DNA of 64,000 nt. Source: Bordetella genomosp. 13. GTDB taxonomy: Bacteria; Pseudomonadota; Gammaproteobacteria; Burkholderiales; Burkholderiaceae_B. Location: assembly GCF_002119665.1 (NCBI RefSeq), contig NZ_CP021111.1:3720001-3784000 (forward strand). Reading direction: 5' to 3'. Shown here in pieces: positions 1-8,059 of the stretch. Position numbers and translations under genes: made by a program. The notes under the pieces were generated by a model. That model was not told where the DNA came from, did not search any database, and saw only the letters and a list, made by a program, of their open reading frames with translations. Each line of letters starts with the position of its first letter. The stretch's first letter is position 1.

Positions 1-1268
1 GCACGTCGAAGCCATAGGTGGGAAACGACGGGCTGCCGAAACGCGTGGCCACGCGCTCGACGCCCGGCTGGGCCGACAGAATGGGCCAGCCGGATTCGGT
101 CTGCCAGTAGTTGTCGATGATGGGTTTGCCCAGCCCCTCGGACACCCAGCGCGCGGTCGGCTCGTCCAGCGGCTCGCCGGCCAGGTACACGGCCCGCAGC
201 GTGGAGAGGTCGTGGCGGCGCAGCAGTTCCGGATCCTGGCGCTTGAGGACGCGCACGGCGGTGGGCGCGGAAAACAACGTGTTCACGCCGAAGCGCTCGA
301 CCAGCTTCCACAGGATGGCGCCGTCGGGCCGCACCGGCGTGCCCTCGTACAGCACCGAGGTCTGCCCGCCAATGAGCGGCCCATAGACGATGTACGAGTG
401 CCCGACCACCCATCCGATGTCGCTGGTGCAGAAGAACGTATCGCCGGGCTTGCCGTCGAACAGGTATTCCATGGACGCGGCCAGCGCCACGGCGTAGCCG
501 CCCGTGTCGCGCTGCACGCCCTTGGGCCGGCCGGTGGTGCCGGAGGTATACAGCACGTAGCTGGGCTCGGACGACTCGACCCATTCCACCGGCACCTGCG
601 CGCCGTCATGGCGGCGACGCAGCTCGGCGTAATCGAGATCGCGTCCGGGCTCCGGCTGGAACGGCACGAGGCCGCGATCCAGCACGACAACCGCCCGCGG
701 CGGCTTGCCGCACAGGGACAGCGCCTTGTCGACCAGCGGCTTGTAGGGCACGACCTTGCCCGCACGCGATCCGCCATCGGCGCACATCAACACCTTGGGC
801 GCCGCGTCGTCGATGCGCTGCGCCAGGTTCACCGAGGCGAAACCGCCGAACACGACTGAATGCACCGCGCCGATGCGCGCGCAGGCCAGCATGGCGAAGA
901 CCGCCTCGGGCACCATGGGCATGTAGATCAGCACGCGGTCCCCCGGGCCGACGCCCTGCTCGCGCAGCATGGCGGCCACCGCGTTGACCTCGGCGTACAG
1001 CTGCTGGCGCGTGTACAGCCGCTCCTGGTCCACTTCGGTGGACACCCAGGCCAGCGCCACACGGTCGGCATACTGCGGCAGCCATCGGTCGACCGCGTTG
1101 TAGCAGAGGTTGGTGCGTCCGCCGACGAACCACCGTGCGAAAGGCAGGCGCTCGTCGTCCAGCACCTGGCTGAATGGCGTTTCCCAATGAATGCGCTGCG
1201 CCTGCTCGCGCCAGAAACCATCGGGGTCGTGAATCGACCGATAGTGGAAATCCCGGGTTTTTTCCATG
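1..1268 (-). CDS. prpE: Propionate-CoA ligase PrpE (5' part; C-terminus beyond window)
   Basis: This is an acyl-CoA synthetase of the ANL superfamily. The family activates propionate to propionyl-CoA through an acyl-adenylate, usually feeding the methylcitrate cycle. The first ~422 codons are present and the 3' end runs off the left edge. The N-terminal block with FHYRSIHDPDGFWREQA and FARWFVGGRTNLCYNAVDRW is characteristic of PrpE rather than Acs. The phosphate-binding loop YTSGTTGRPKG lies at about residue 240, followed by DIGWVVGHSYIVYGPL and YLAGEPLDEPT. The ATG is preceded by AGGAGA seven bases upstream. The gene is divergent from the NlpC/P60 lipoprotein. Substrate preference (propionate over acetate) is inferred from family resemblance. 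Confidence 0.9.
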
Positions 1269-1571
1269 TATGTCTCCTGATATATTTCGAGGGTCATTCC
1301 GCACTATTTGGTAGTCTTTTTTAGCTACCTTCCGCTCTTTCCCGCAGCACTTCGGTCTTATTGTGGCCAGCCCAGCTTGCGCGAAGCTTGCCGCAGCGCC
1401 CTCAGTCTCCTAGAGGATCGCGCCGAGATCAATCCGCATTACCCGCAGAACGATGTGAGATGTCGGTGGTTGCTACACGACTTGTCACAATCGGTTTGAT
1501 AGAATCCGGCTATTCCTTGCTACCCTGCGGATGCTGTAACGGCTCCGTCCCTCGTAGTACTGCCGAGACCA
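1269..1571. other. Divergent intergenic region between prpE and the NlpC/P60 gene
   Basis: About 300 bases without a convincing gene. It must hold the promoters of both flanking genes. A TAGAAT hexamer near 1498-1503 could be a -10 element for the plus-strand gene, but no good -35 stands at the right distance. I see no repeat, terminator or structured RNA here. Confidence 0.4.
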
Positions 1572-2243
1572 ATGCCCAGCAACAGGCCCGATTCCGCGTA
1601 TTCCATGTCCTTCGCCCATCGCACGTTGCGCTGGGCGCAAGTGCTCGGCGCGGCGGGATGCATCGCGGTGTTGGCGGGATGCGCGGGCACGCAAGGTGCC
1701 GACCAGCGCAACGCCGGCCTCGACGATTACGACAACGGCGTCGATTCCTACGACAGCGACTGGATCGCCTCCAACGATCCCATCGGCGAGCTGGTCACGC
1801 AAAGGCTCGGCCGCAAGCCGGGCGCATCCCAACACCTCGCCGACCGCAATCCGCTGGTAGGCGCGGCTCTCAGCCAACTGGGCGTGCGCTATCGTTTCGG
1901 CGGCAATTCGCCCGATACCGGCTTCGATTGCAGCGGCCTCGTGCGCTACTCGGCCGAACGCTCGCTGGGCCTGAAGCTGCCCCGCAATGCCGCCGAGATT
2001 GCCGGCTGGGGCATGTCGGTGGCACGCGACGAACTGCGTCCCGGCGATCTGGTCTTCTTCAACACCATGGGCCGCCGCTACTCGCACGTGGGCATCTACA
2101 TGGGTGACAACCGCTTCGTCCATTCCCCCAGCGCCGGCGGCGTGGTGCGCGTCGAAGACATGAAGATGGCCTACTGGTCCAAGCGCTACAACGGCGCGCG
2201 GCGCATCGCCGCCACCGACGTGGCTTCGGCCCGCGCCAACTAA
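1572..2243 (+). CDS. NlpC/P60 family lipoprotein endopeptidase
   Basis: A cell-wall peptidase of the C40 (NlpC/P60) family, which typically cuts the D-Glu/DAP bond of peptidoglycan stem peptides (Spr/MepS-like). The N-terminus holds a hydrophobic segment ending in the lipobox LAGC, so the protein is probably an outer-membrane-anchored periplasmic lipoprotein. A short Asp/Ser-rich linker leads to the catalytic domain (about residues 95-215). The domain has the nucleophile in FDCSGLVRYS (about Cys120), His in SHVGIYMG (about His172) and a third polar residue in FVHSPS. An in-frame ATG at 1605 gives a more typical 26-residue lipoprotein signal; neither start has a strong ribosome-binding site. 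It is monocistronic, with a strong hairpin after the stop. Confidence 0.85.
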   Translation: MPSNRPDSAYSMSFAHRTLRWAQVLGAAGCIAVLAGCAGTQGADQRNAGLDDYDNGVDSYDSDWIASNDPIGELVTQRLGRKPGASQHLADRNPLVGAALSQLGVRYRFGGNSPDTGFDCSGLVRYSAERSLGLKLPRNAAEIAGWGMSVARDELRPGDLVFFNTMGRRYSHVGIYMGDNRFVHSPSAGGVVRVEDMKMAYWSKRYNGARRIAATDVASARAN

Positions 2244-2277
2244 GCGGTATCAGCAGGGCAGTATCGTTCAAATACAG

Positions 2278-2314
2278 AAAGGCGGCCGGGCGCGTCATGC
2301 GCCCGGCCGCCTTT
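2278..2314. terminator. Bidirectional intrinsic terminator
   Basis: A perfect 16-bp stem (2278-2293 with 2299-2314, AAAGGCGGCCGGGCGC and its complement) closes a five-base loop. It lies between the convergent NlpC/P60 and DUF2325 genes. The A/T ends of the stem provide U-runs for either direction. Confidence 0.8.
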
Positions 2315-2361
2315 CCATTCCGGCATCCCCCGCCGCGATTCGAACTGTCCGCGCCCGCCGC

Positions 2362-2676
2362 TTACCGGGCGTTGGCGCACAGGCCGCATTGCTGCAGGGC
2401 CTGCTGCATGCTGCACACCGAGCGACGACAAGCCACCACCCGGATGCCCGCGCGCTGGGCCGCGTGACGGAAGGTCTTCATGACGTTGTGGCCCAGGAAA
2501 TCCGTCAACAGGATGACCAGCTGGGTGCCCGAGGGCAGTTGCAGCGTCTTCTTCTGATGCGAGGGATCACGGCCGCTGATGTGGTGCGTGATCGAGATGT
2601 TGTGCCCCTTGAGCAGATCAGGAATATTGCCGAGCCGGTCGGCGCCCACTACCACTGCACTCAGTCCTGCCGTCAT
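2362..2676 (-). CDS. DUF2325 domain protein
   Basis: A 104-residue protein of the DUF2325 family, of unknown function. Visible features are the opening LSAVVVGADRLGNIPDLLKG, the central HHISGRDPSHQKK, the block VILLTDFLGHNVMKTF and the Cys-rich tail (VVACRRSVCSMQ, then CGLC). The fold looks Rossmann-like and compact, without a signal peptide or membrane segment, so it is probably cytoplasmic. AGAGAGGAA stands just upstream of the ATG. The promoter carries a Fur-box-like sequence, which suggests induction on iron limitation. The function is not known, and an iron or redox link is only inferred from the promoter. Confidence 0.8.
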   Translation of the reverse strand: MTAGLSAVVVGADRLGNIPDLLKGHNISITHHISGRDPSHQKKTLQLPSGTQLVILLTDFLGHNVMKTFRHAAQRAGIRVVACRRSVCSMQQALQQCGLCANAR

Positions 2677-2707
2677 GACGTTCCTCTCTGATGTCGTTGA
2701 GACTGGT

Positions 2708-2739
2708 GTTAATGATAATGATTCCTATTGTTTAGTCAA
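2708..2739 (-). promoter_or_regulatory. Promoter of the DUF2325 gene with overlapping Fur-box-like operator
   Basis: Read on the minus strand, a -35 TTGACT (2734-2739) and a -10 TATCAT (2712-2717) are separated by 16 bases; each matches 5 of 6 consensus positions. Overlapping the -10, positions 2708-2726 match the 19-bp Fur consensus GATAATGATAATCATTATC at 14 of 19 positions, including nine in a row (AATGATAAT). The site ends about 32 bp upstream of the start codon. Repressor binding here would block RNA polymerase. Confidence 0.6.
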
Positions 2740-2835
2740 TTCAAATGAGATCGGTTCTTATTTAATATTTCAATGGCTCTGTGCACTCGCATAGCCGCGC
2801 TGCTCGGGCCGCCCTACAGGTGCCCGGAAAGACAA

Positions 2836-2859
2836 GGGGCGCCGCAATCGCGGCGCCCC
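2836..2859 (-). terminator. Intrinsic terminator downstream of cysB
   Basis: A 10-bp GC stem (GGGGCGCCGC, 2836-2845, with 2850-2859) closes a four-base loop. On the minus strand it is followed by the T-rich TTGTCTTT. It lies 50 bp beyond the cysB stop. Confidence 0.6.
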
Positions 2860-2908
2860 GTCGATCCGGCACGCACAGCCGGCACATCCGACGTCCTCGC
2901 GGAGAGCC

Positions 2909-3856
2909 TCAGTCGCCTCGCGGCCCCTGCACCGCTTCGGTGACGGCATCGCGGGTCAGCGAAGGCGCCAGCATCTCGAGGAAGGTATAGACATAGTCGC
3001 GCAGGAACACGCCCGACTTCAGGCCCACGCGCGTGGTGTGCGTGCCGAACAGATGACCCACCGGCAGGCCCACCAGGTTGCCGTCGCGGCGCGGGTCGTA
3101 GGCGACGCCCGCGATGATTCCTATGCCCAGGCCCACGTCGACATAGGTCTTGATGACGTCGGCGTCGATGGCCTCGAGCACGATGTCGGGGTGGATGCTC
3201 TGGTTGGCGAAGATTTCATCGATGGTGGTCCGTCCGGTGAAGGCCCGGTCGTACGTCACGATGGGATATTCGGCCAGCTGCCCCAGCGTCAGTCGGCGCG
3301 CTTCGCTGGAGGTCAGTTCGGCCAAGGCGTGGTCCGGCCGCACCACCACCGTGTGTTCCCATGCGTAAACGGGCAACGTGGCCAGGCCGGGCGTCAGCGC
3401 CAGCGATTCGGTGGCCAGCGCCAGGTCGGCCTGCTCGTGCAGCACCATCTCCGCCAGTTGAGCGGGGCTGCCTTCCGCCAAGGACAGGTGCACCTTGGGA
3501 AACTGCTTGCGAAACGCCGGGATCACGCGCGGCAGCAGGTAGCGGGCCTGGGTGTGCGTGCACGCGATGACCAGACCGCCTTCGTCGCGCCGCGCGAACT
3601 CGTCGCTGACCTTCTTCAGATTGTCGACCTCGCGCATGATGCGGTCGATGACTTGCGACACTGCCAGGCCGGGCTTGGTCAGGCCCTTGATGCGCTTGCC
3701 ATGGCGTTCGAAGATCTTCACGCCAAGTTCGTCTTCGAATTCGATGATGGCCTTCGACACGCCGGGCTGCGAGGTGTACAGCATCCGTGCCGCCTCGGTC
3801 AGGTTGAAATCGCGTCGGATGGTCTCCCGCACGAAGCGGAATTGCTGCAGGTTCAT
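2909..3856 (-). CDS. cysB: CysB-type LysR regulator
   Basis: A 315-residue LysR-family activator of the CysB/Cbl branch, which controls sulfate assimilation in response to acetylserine and sulfur supply. The N-terminal winged HTH begins MNLQQFRFVRETIRRDFNLT and contains ARMLYTSQPGVSKAI, typical of CysB. The effector domain follows from about residue 90, with the conserved CTHTQARYLLP and GLGIGIIAGVAYDP segments. Length matches the family. No cys genes are adjacent. The upstream region carries AT-rich inverted repeats overlapping a TATAAT, consistent with the autoregulation known for LysR proteins. Cbl-like paralogues are hard to exclude. Confidence 0.88.
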   Translation of the reverse strand: MNLQQFRFVRETIRRDFNLTEAARMLYTSQPGVSKAIIEFEDELGVKIFERHGKRIKGLTKPGLAVSQVIDRIMREVDNLKKVSDEFARRDEGGLVIACTHTQARYLLPRVIPAFRKQFPKVHLSLAEGSPAQLAEMVLHEQADLALATESLALTPGLATLPVYAWEHTVVVRPDHALAELTSSEARRLTLGQLAEYPIVTYDRAFTGRTTIDEIFANQSIHPDIVLEAIDADVIKTYVDVGLGIGIIAGVAYDPRRDGNLVGLPVGHLFGTHTTRVGLKSGVFLRDYVYTFLEMLAPSLTRDAVTEAVQGPRGD

Positions 3857-3882
3857 GGACAGGCCCCCAATGTAGGGGACCG

Positions 3883-3929
3883 ATTATAAGTAATATAGAA
3901 CCTTTTCCATATTACTTATTGGAATAAGT
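3883..3929 (-). promoter_or_regulatory. cysB promoter/operator with AT-rich inverted repeats
   Basis: An ideal -10 on the minus strand (ATTATA at 3883-3888, read as TATAAT) overlaps a perfect 11-bp inverted repeat, ATAAGTAATAT (3886-3896) and ATATTACTTAT (3909-3919), spaced by 12 bases. A second perfect palindrome, ACTTATT-GG-AATAAGT (3914-3929), abuts it. This AT-rich cluster stands out in a GC-rich genome and looks like a LysR-type autoregulatory operator. The kinase gene on the other side could share it. Confidence 0.6.
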
Positions 3930-4070
3930 TTAGGGATTCCGCCGGCCACGGATTCGGAGATGCAGAGCGGTAGCCGGCTGGGCCATGCCCATGCCGTCCG
4001 CCAACGCCGGTCGTGATAAGCTGACCGCACGCCCCATGCCTTGTTGGCACCGCCACGGGAACAAGCGGAT

Positions 4071-6305
4071 ATGTCGCCGATCCGTCCGCCAGACGCGATC
4101 ATGCGACCGTTCCCCGAACTCCCTACGATGCCCACTGGTCAATCAATGCCCGACACAACCTCCACCTCGACCGAGTTCGAGGCGCTGATGGCCGCGGCTC
4201 CCGGCGCACTCGACGCCATTCCACAAGCGGTATACCTGTGCGATAGCGAAGGTCGGCTGGTCCGCTATAACGCCGAAGCTGTCCGGCTATGGGGCCGCGC
4301 GCCCACACTGCAAGAAGGCCGCGAACGCTTCTGTGGCTCCTACCGCCTTTTCCTGCTGGACGGCACGGCGCTACCCCACGACGAATGTCCCATGGCACAG
4401 GCGGTCTACGATGGCACGCCTGTTCGCAACGCCGAGGTCGTCATGGAACGGCCGGACGGCGAACGCTTGACCGTTCTCGTCAATATCCGTCCATTGCGCG
4501 ATCACGAGAACCGGATCCAGGGGACGATCAACTGCCTCCAGGATATTTCCGACCGCAAAGAGATGGAAGCCGTGCTTCTGCGGCAGAAGGACGAGCTCGA
4601 GGACTTTTTCGAGAACAGTGCGGTCGCCCTGCACATCGTCAGCAAGGACGGCATCATCCTGCGGGCCAACCAGGCCGAACTGGACCTGCTGGGCTACACC
4701 AGCGAAGAGTACATCGGCCGGCACATCGCCGAATTCCATGCCGACGATCATGTGATCCAGGACATCCTGGAGCGGCTCTCGTGCGGCACGCCCCTCGATC
4801 GCTATCCTGCCAGGCTGCGCAGCAAGGACGGCGGGATCAAGCATGTTGTCATCACGTCGAACAGCCGCTTCCACGCCGGCAAGTTCGTCAACACCCGTTG
4901 CTTCACGATGGATGTGACCGAACTGCGCAAGGCGGAGGCCGCGCAGCGCGAAAGCGACGAACGGCTGATGGCGACTTACCAGGCCGCGATGGTGGGCATC
5001 GCAGAGACCGACGAGCGCGGCGGCTTCGTACGCGTGAACGACGCCATGTGCCGCATGCTCGGGCGCCCGCGCGAGACGCTTATCGGCGCGACGATGACCG
5101 ATATCGCGCAGGAACTGGACCCGATCGAGGATGCCGGGCTTCATGCCCGCCACGACTTGCGGAACGATACCGTCAGCAGTCGGGCGGTCCGGCCGGACGG
5201 TACGGTGGCGTGCCTGGACGTGTCCAGTTCATTCGTCACCGACGAGCAGGGCAATTTTCGTTATGGCGTCAAGGTGCTGCAGGACGTCACCGAGCGCCAG
5301 CGCATGCACGAAGAGCTCAAGGCTAGCGAGGCCCGCTTGCGCGAATTGCTGGAGGCCTTGCCCGCGGCCGTCTACACGACGGATGCCGACGGCCGCATCA
5401 CGTTCTACAACCAGGCCGCCATCGAGCTGGCGGGGCGCACGCCGCAACTGGGCAGCGATCAATGGTGCGTGAGCTGGCGCCTGTACTGGCCTGATGGCAG
5501 GCCGATGCGTCATGACGAATGCCCGATGGCCATCGCCTTGAAGGAAGGCAAGGCGGTACGGGGAGGCGAAGCCGTTCTGGAGCGGCCCGATGGGACTCGC
5601 GTGCCCTTCATTCCCTATCCGACGCCCTTGCGGGATGCCGATGGAAGGCTGGTGGGCGCCATCAACATGCTGGTCGACATCACGCCGCGCAAGGAGGCCG
5701 AGGCGCGCCAGAAGGTATTGATCGACGAGCTGAATCATCGCGTGAAGAACACGCTCGCCACGGTCCAGTCCCTGGCCAGGCAGACGGCCAGGCATGCGCA
5801 GGACCTGCCTGGCTTCGCCGCGACCTTCGAGGCCAGGATATTGGCCCTGGCGTCCGCTCATGATCTGCTGACGCGCCGGCACTGGAGCGGGGCCGCGCTT
5901 CACAGCCTGGTCGGCGATATCGTGGCCCCCTACGCCGACGACAACGGTCGTGTGCGGCTGGAAGGGCCCGCGCTCGACATCGCTCCTGGCGCGGCGTTGA
6001 GCCTGACGATGGCGATCAACGAACTGGCGACGAACGCCGCCAAGTATGGCGCGCTGTCGCGGCCCGTCGGTTCCATATCGGTGCGCTGGACGATCGACGG
6101 CGAACCGGACGGACACCTGTCGATCGAATGGCAGGAGTACGACGGACCCGCCGTCGTGGCGCCGAGCCGGCGCGGCTTCGGTACGCGGCTGATGGAGCGC
6201 TGCGTGACCCGCGACCTGGATGGCAGCTTCGACCTGCACTACGAGCCGCATGGTGTCCGTTGCAGCATCGACATCCCGCTTGCGAGGCTGGCGCGCCATG
6301 AATGA
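4071..6305 (+). CDS. Multi-PAS HWE-family sensor histidine kinase
   Basis: A cytoplasmic sensor kinase with four PAS domains and a C-terminal HWE-type kinase, about 744 residues from this start. PAS domains lie at roughly residues 40-145, 165-280, 290-405 and 415-545. The first and fourth share a distinctive block around HDECPMA and look like copies of each other. The kinase shows the phospho-acceptor His in DELNHRVKNTLATVQS (about 555), the N-box INELATNAAKYGAL and the WxE motif IEWQEYDGP (about 686), which together define the HWE family. No membrane segment is visible. The stop overlaps the response-regulator gene by eight bases, so the two probably form one phosphorelay. The start is uncertain: ATGs at 4101, 4128 and 4146 are in frame, and 4071 has GGGAA upstream. 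Confidence 0.85.
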   Translation: MSPIRPPDAIMRPFPELPTMPTGQSMPDTTSTSTEFEALMAAAPGALDAIPQAVYLCDSEGRLVRYNAEAVRLWGRAPTLQEGRERFCGSYRLFLLDGTALPHDECPMAQAVYDGTPVRNAEVVMERPDGERLTVLVNIRPLRDHENRIQGTINCLQDISDRKEMEAVLLRQKDELEDFFENSAVALHIVSKDGIILRANQAELDLLGYTSEEYIGRHIAEFHADDHVIQDILERLSCGTPLDRYPARLRSKDGGIKHVVITSNSRFHAGKFVNTRCFTMDVTELRKAEAAQRESDERLMATYQAAMVGIAETDERGGFVRVNDAMCRMLGRPRETLIGATMTDIAQELDPIEDAGLHARHDLRNDTVSSRAVRPDGTVACLDVSSSFVTDEQGNFRYGVKVLQDVTERQRMHEELKASEARLRELLEALPAAVYTTDADGRITFYNQAAIELAGRTPQLGSDQWCVSWRLYWPDGRPMRHDECPMAIALKEGKAVRGGEAVLERPDGTRVPFIPYPTPLRDADGRLVGAINMLVDITPRKEAEARQKVLIDELNHRVKNTLATVQSLARQTARHAQDLPGFAATFEARILALASAHDLLTRRHWSGAALHSLVGDIVAPYADDNGRVRLEGPALDIAPGAALSLTMAINELATNAAKYGALSRPVGSISVRWTIDGEPDGHLSIEWQEYDGPAVVAPSRRGFGTRLMERCVTRDLDGSFDLHYEPHGVRCSIDIPLARLARHE

Positions 6306-6672
6306 CATCGAAGGCCTGCGCGTGCTGGTGGTTGAAGACGAAGCGGGCGTGGCGCTGCTGATCCAAGACATGCTCGAAGAACTGGGCTGCGAGGTGGCGG
6401 CGTCTATCGCGCACCTGCCCAAGGCCTTCGAGGCGGCCGACACCATATCGTTCGACTTCGCGCTTTTGGACGTGAACGTCCATGGCGTACCGGTTTTTCC
6501 CTTCGCCCATGCGCTGCGCGAGCGCGGCAAACCCGTCGTCTTCAGCACCGGCTATGGAAGGGAAGGATTGCCGTCCGAATTCAAGGGATATCCGGTGTTG
6601 GGCAAGCCTTTCTCTCTCGACGCGCTGGAGCGCGCGATCACTGACGTGGCCGCGACCCTGCCTCGACGCTGA
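6298..6672 (+). CDS. Single-domain response regulator
   Basis: A 124-residue stand-alone receiver domain without an output domain. The acidic pair is in VVEDEAG (about residues 13-16), the phospho-acceptor Asp in FALLDVNVHG (about 58), the switch Thr in FSTGYG and the Lys in GKPFSLDAL (about 102). Its ATG lies inside the last codons of the HWE kinase gene, an eight-base overlap that implies coupled translation and points to the kinase as its partner. HWE kinases often pair with single-domain receivers that pass phosphate to, or compete with, downstream regulators. The output is not visible in this window. Confidence 0.88.
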   Translation: MNDIEGLRVLVVEDEAGVALLIQDMLEELGCEVAASIAHLPKAFEAADTISFDFALLDVNVHGVPVFPFAHALRERGKPVVFSTGYGREGLPSEFKGYPVLGKPFSLDALERAITDVAATLPRR

Positions 6673-6704
6673 CGCCGCGTCTGGTCGAGCACCTGAAGCG
6701 GCGC

Positions 6705-7859
6705 TTATCCGCGCACCGCCGAATACAGCGCACGCACCAGGTCCGACTGGGTAATGATGCCAGTCAGCCGGCGCTCCCCATCGACTACAGGCACGTGCCG
6801 GTGACCGCTGTCGGAAAACACCGGCACCAGGTCGATGAGCAGGCTGTCGTCGAGGCGGCTCTGCACCTGGCGCGTCATGATCTGGCCCACCGTATGCGGT
6901 GCGCGGCTGCCCTCGCGTACCTGTCTGACCAGCGCGCGCAGGCGATAGCTCATGCCTTCGTGCACGTCCAGGTCGACCTGCTTCATGAAGTCGGCCACCG
7001 TGACGATACCCACCAGCCGACGGTGCAGGTCGACCACGGGCAGCGCCTTCACCTTGTGCTTGCGCATCAGCGTCCACGCCTGGCGCAGCGACGTCTCGGT
7101 GCGCGCCGTGACCGGATCGCGGCTCATCACGTCGGCGCACCGCAATTCCCCCATGGTCCGCCGGTATGCGGCCGCCTCGGCGTGCTGCAGCAGTTCCTGC
7201 AGATCGTCGCGGTTGATGTCCACGATCTGGTTATAGCGCGCCAGCGCGGCGTCCAGGTCGGCATCCGTGAAACGGGCGCCGGCCGGGGTCGGCGTCGTGC
7301 GTCGCGGCCGGTAAGGCCAACTATGCCCGTTGAGGTTGTTGTAGATGATGCCCGCGGCGACCAGCACCGCCGAGTTCAACAGGATGGGATGCAATGCGAA
7401 TCCGAAGCGGTCGCAGCCCGTCAACACCATCGTCAGCGCCGCCGCGCCGCCCGGCGGATGCAGGCAGCGGGCGGCCAGCATGACAGTGATGGCCAGCCCC
7501 ACCGCGAGGCCGGCGGCCAGCGACGCGTTCGGGATCCAGCGCACACACGCGATGCCGACCAGCGCCGACAGCGTGTTGCCGCCAATCACAGACCACGGCT
7601 GGGCGAGCGGGCTGGAGGGAACCATGAACACCAGGACCGCGCTGGCGCCCACCGGAGCGAAGAGTGCCGCGGCCAGCACGGCGTGGTCGCGGGCCAGTTG
7701 CCCGTTCAGCAGCAGGGCCGCGCCGAACGCCGTGATCAACACGCCCAGGGACGCGCCGGCGATGGAGCGGAATCTTTCGCTGGCGCTGATGTGCTGGGTG
7801 GCGGGCCACAGGGCACGCAGGAATGCCTTGCCGTCCAGGCGAGACCGGCTCGAAGTCAT
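6705..7859 (-). CDS. HPP family membrane protein with C-terminal CBS pair
   Basis: An integral membrane protein of the HPP family fused to a tandem CBS (Bateman) module. The N-terminal half has about four to five hydrophobic helices and the name-giving HPPGGAAAL motif (residues about 155-163). The C-terminal half has two CBS repeats, ADVMSRDPVTARTETSLR and IMTRQVQSRLDDSLL, each followed by a VVD-type strand. Bateman modules usually bind adenosyl nucleotides and gate the attached domain. Some HPP proteins have been linked to nitrite transport, but the substrate here is unknown. An in-frame ATG at 7895 would add 12 residues; neither start has a clear ribosome-binding site. The gene is convergent with the response regulator. 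Confidence 0.82.
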   Translation of the reverse strand: MTSSRSRLDGKAFLRALWPATQHISASERFRSIAGASLGVLITAFGAALLLNGQLARDHAVLAAALFAPVGASAVLVFMVPSSPLAQPWSVIGGNTLSALVGIACVRWIPNASLAAGLAVGLAITVMLAARCLHPPGGAAALTMVLTGCDRFGFALHPILLNSAVLVAAGIIYNNLNGHSWPYRPRRTTPTPAGARFTDADLDAALARYNQIVDINRDDLQELLQHAEAAAYRRTMGELRCADVMSRDPVTARTETSLRQAWTLMRKHKVKALPVVDLHRRLVGIVTVADFMKQVDLDVHEGMSYRLRALVRQVREGSRAPHTVGQIMTRQVQSRLDDSLLIDLVPVFSDSGHRHVPVVDGERRLTGIITQSDLVRALYSAVRG

Positions 7860-8059
7860 GGGCTGTGGGGATTGACGCAAACGGCCTGGGGGCATGCCCT
7901 GTGGCCAAAGCCGTAGATTGTCGCCCCAAGGACCGCGCCAAGTCCAGAATAAGCTTAGAACCGGCCCGGATATCGCCGCGGCAAGAAGCCCGCCTCAGGC
8001 ACCCATCGCCCAGCGACGGACGGCCGGCGCGCCCAACGGGCGCCGGCCTGCGCCTCGAT

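Noticed and set aside
8022..8048. GC hairpin downstream of mmsA as an intrinsic terminator
   Set aside because: The stem has a two-base bulge and no T-run follows on the minus strand; it may be structural chance in GC-rich DNA.
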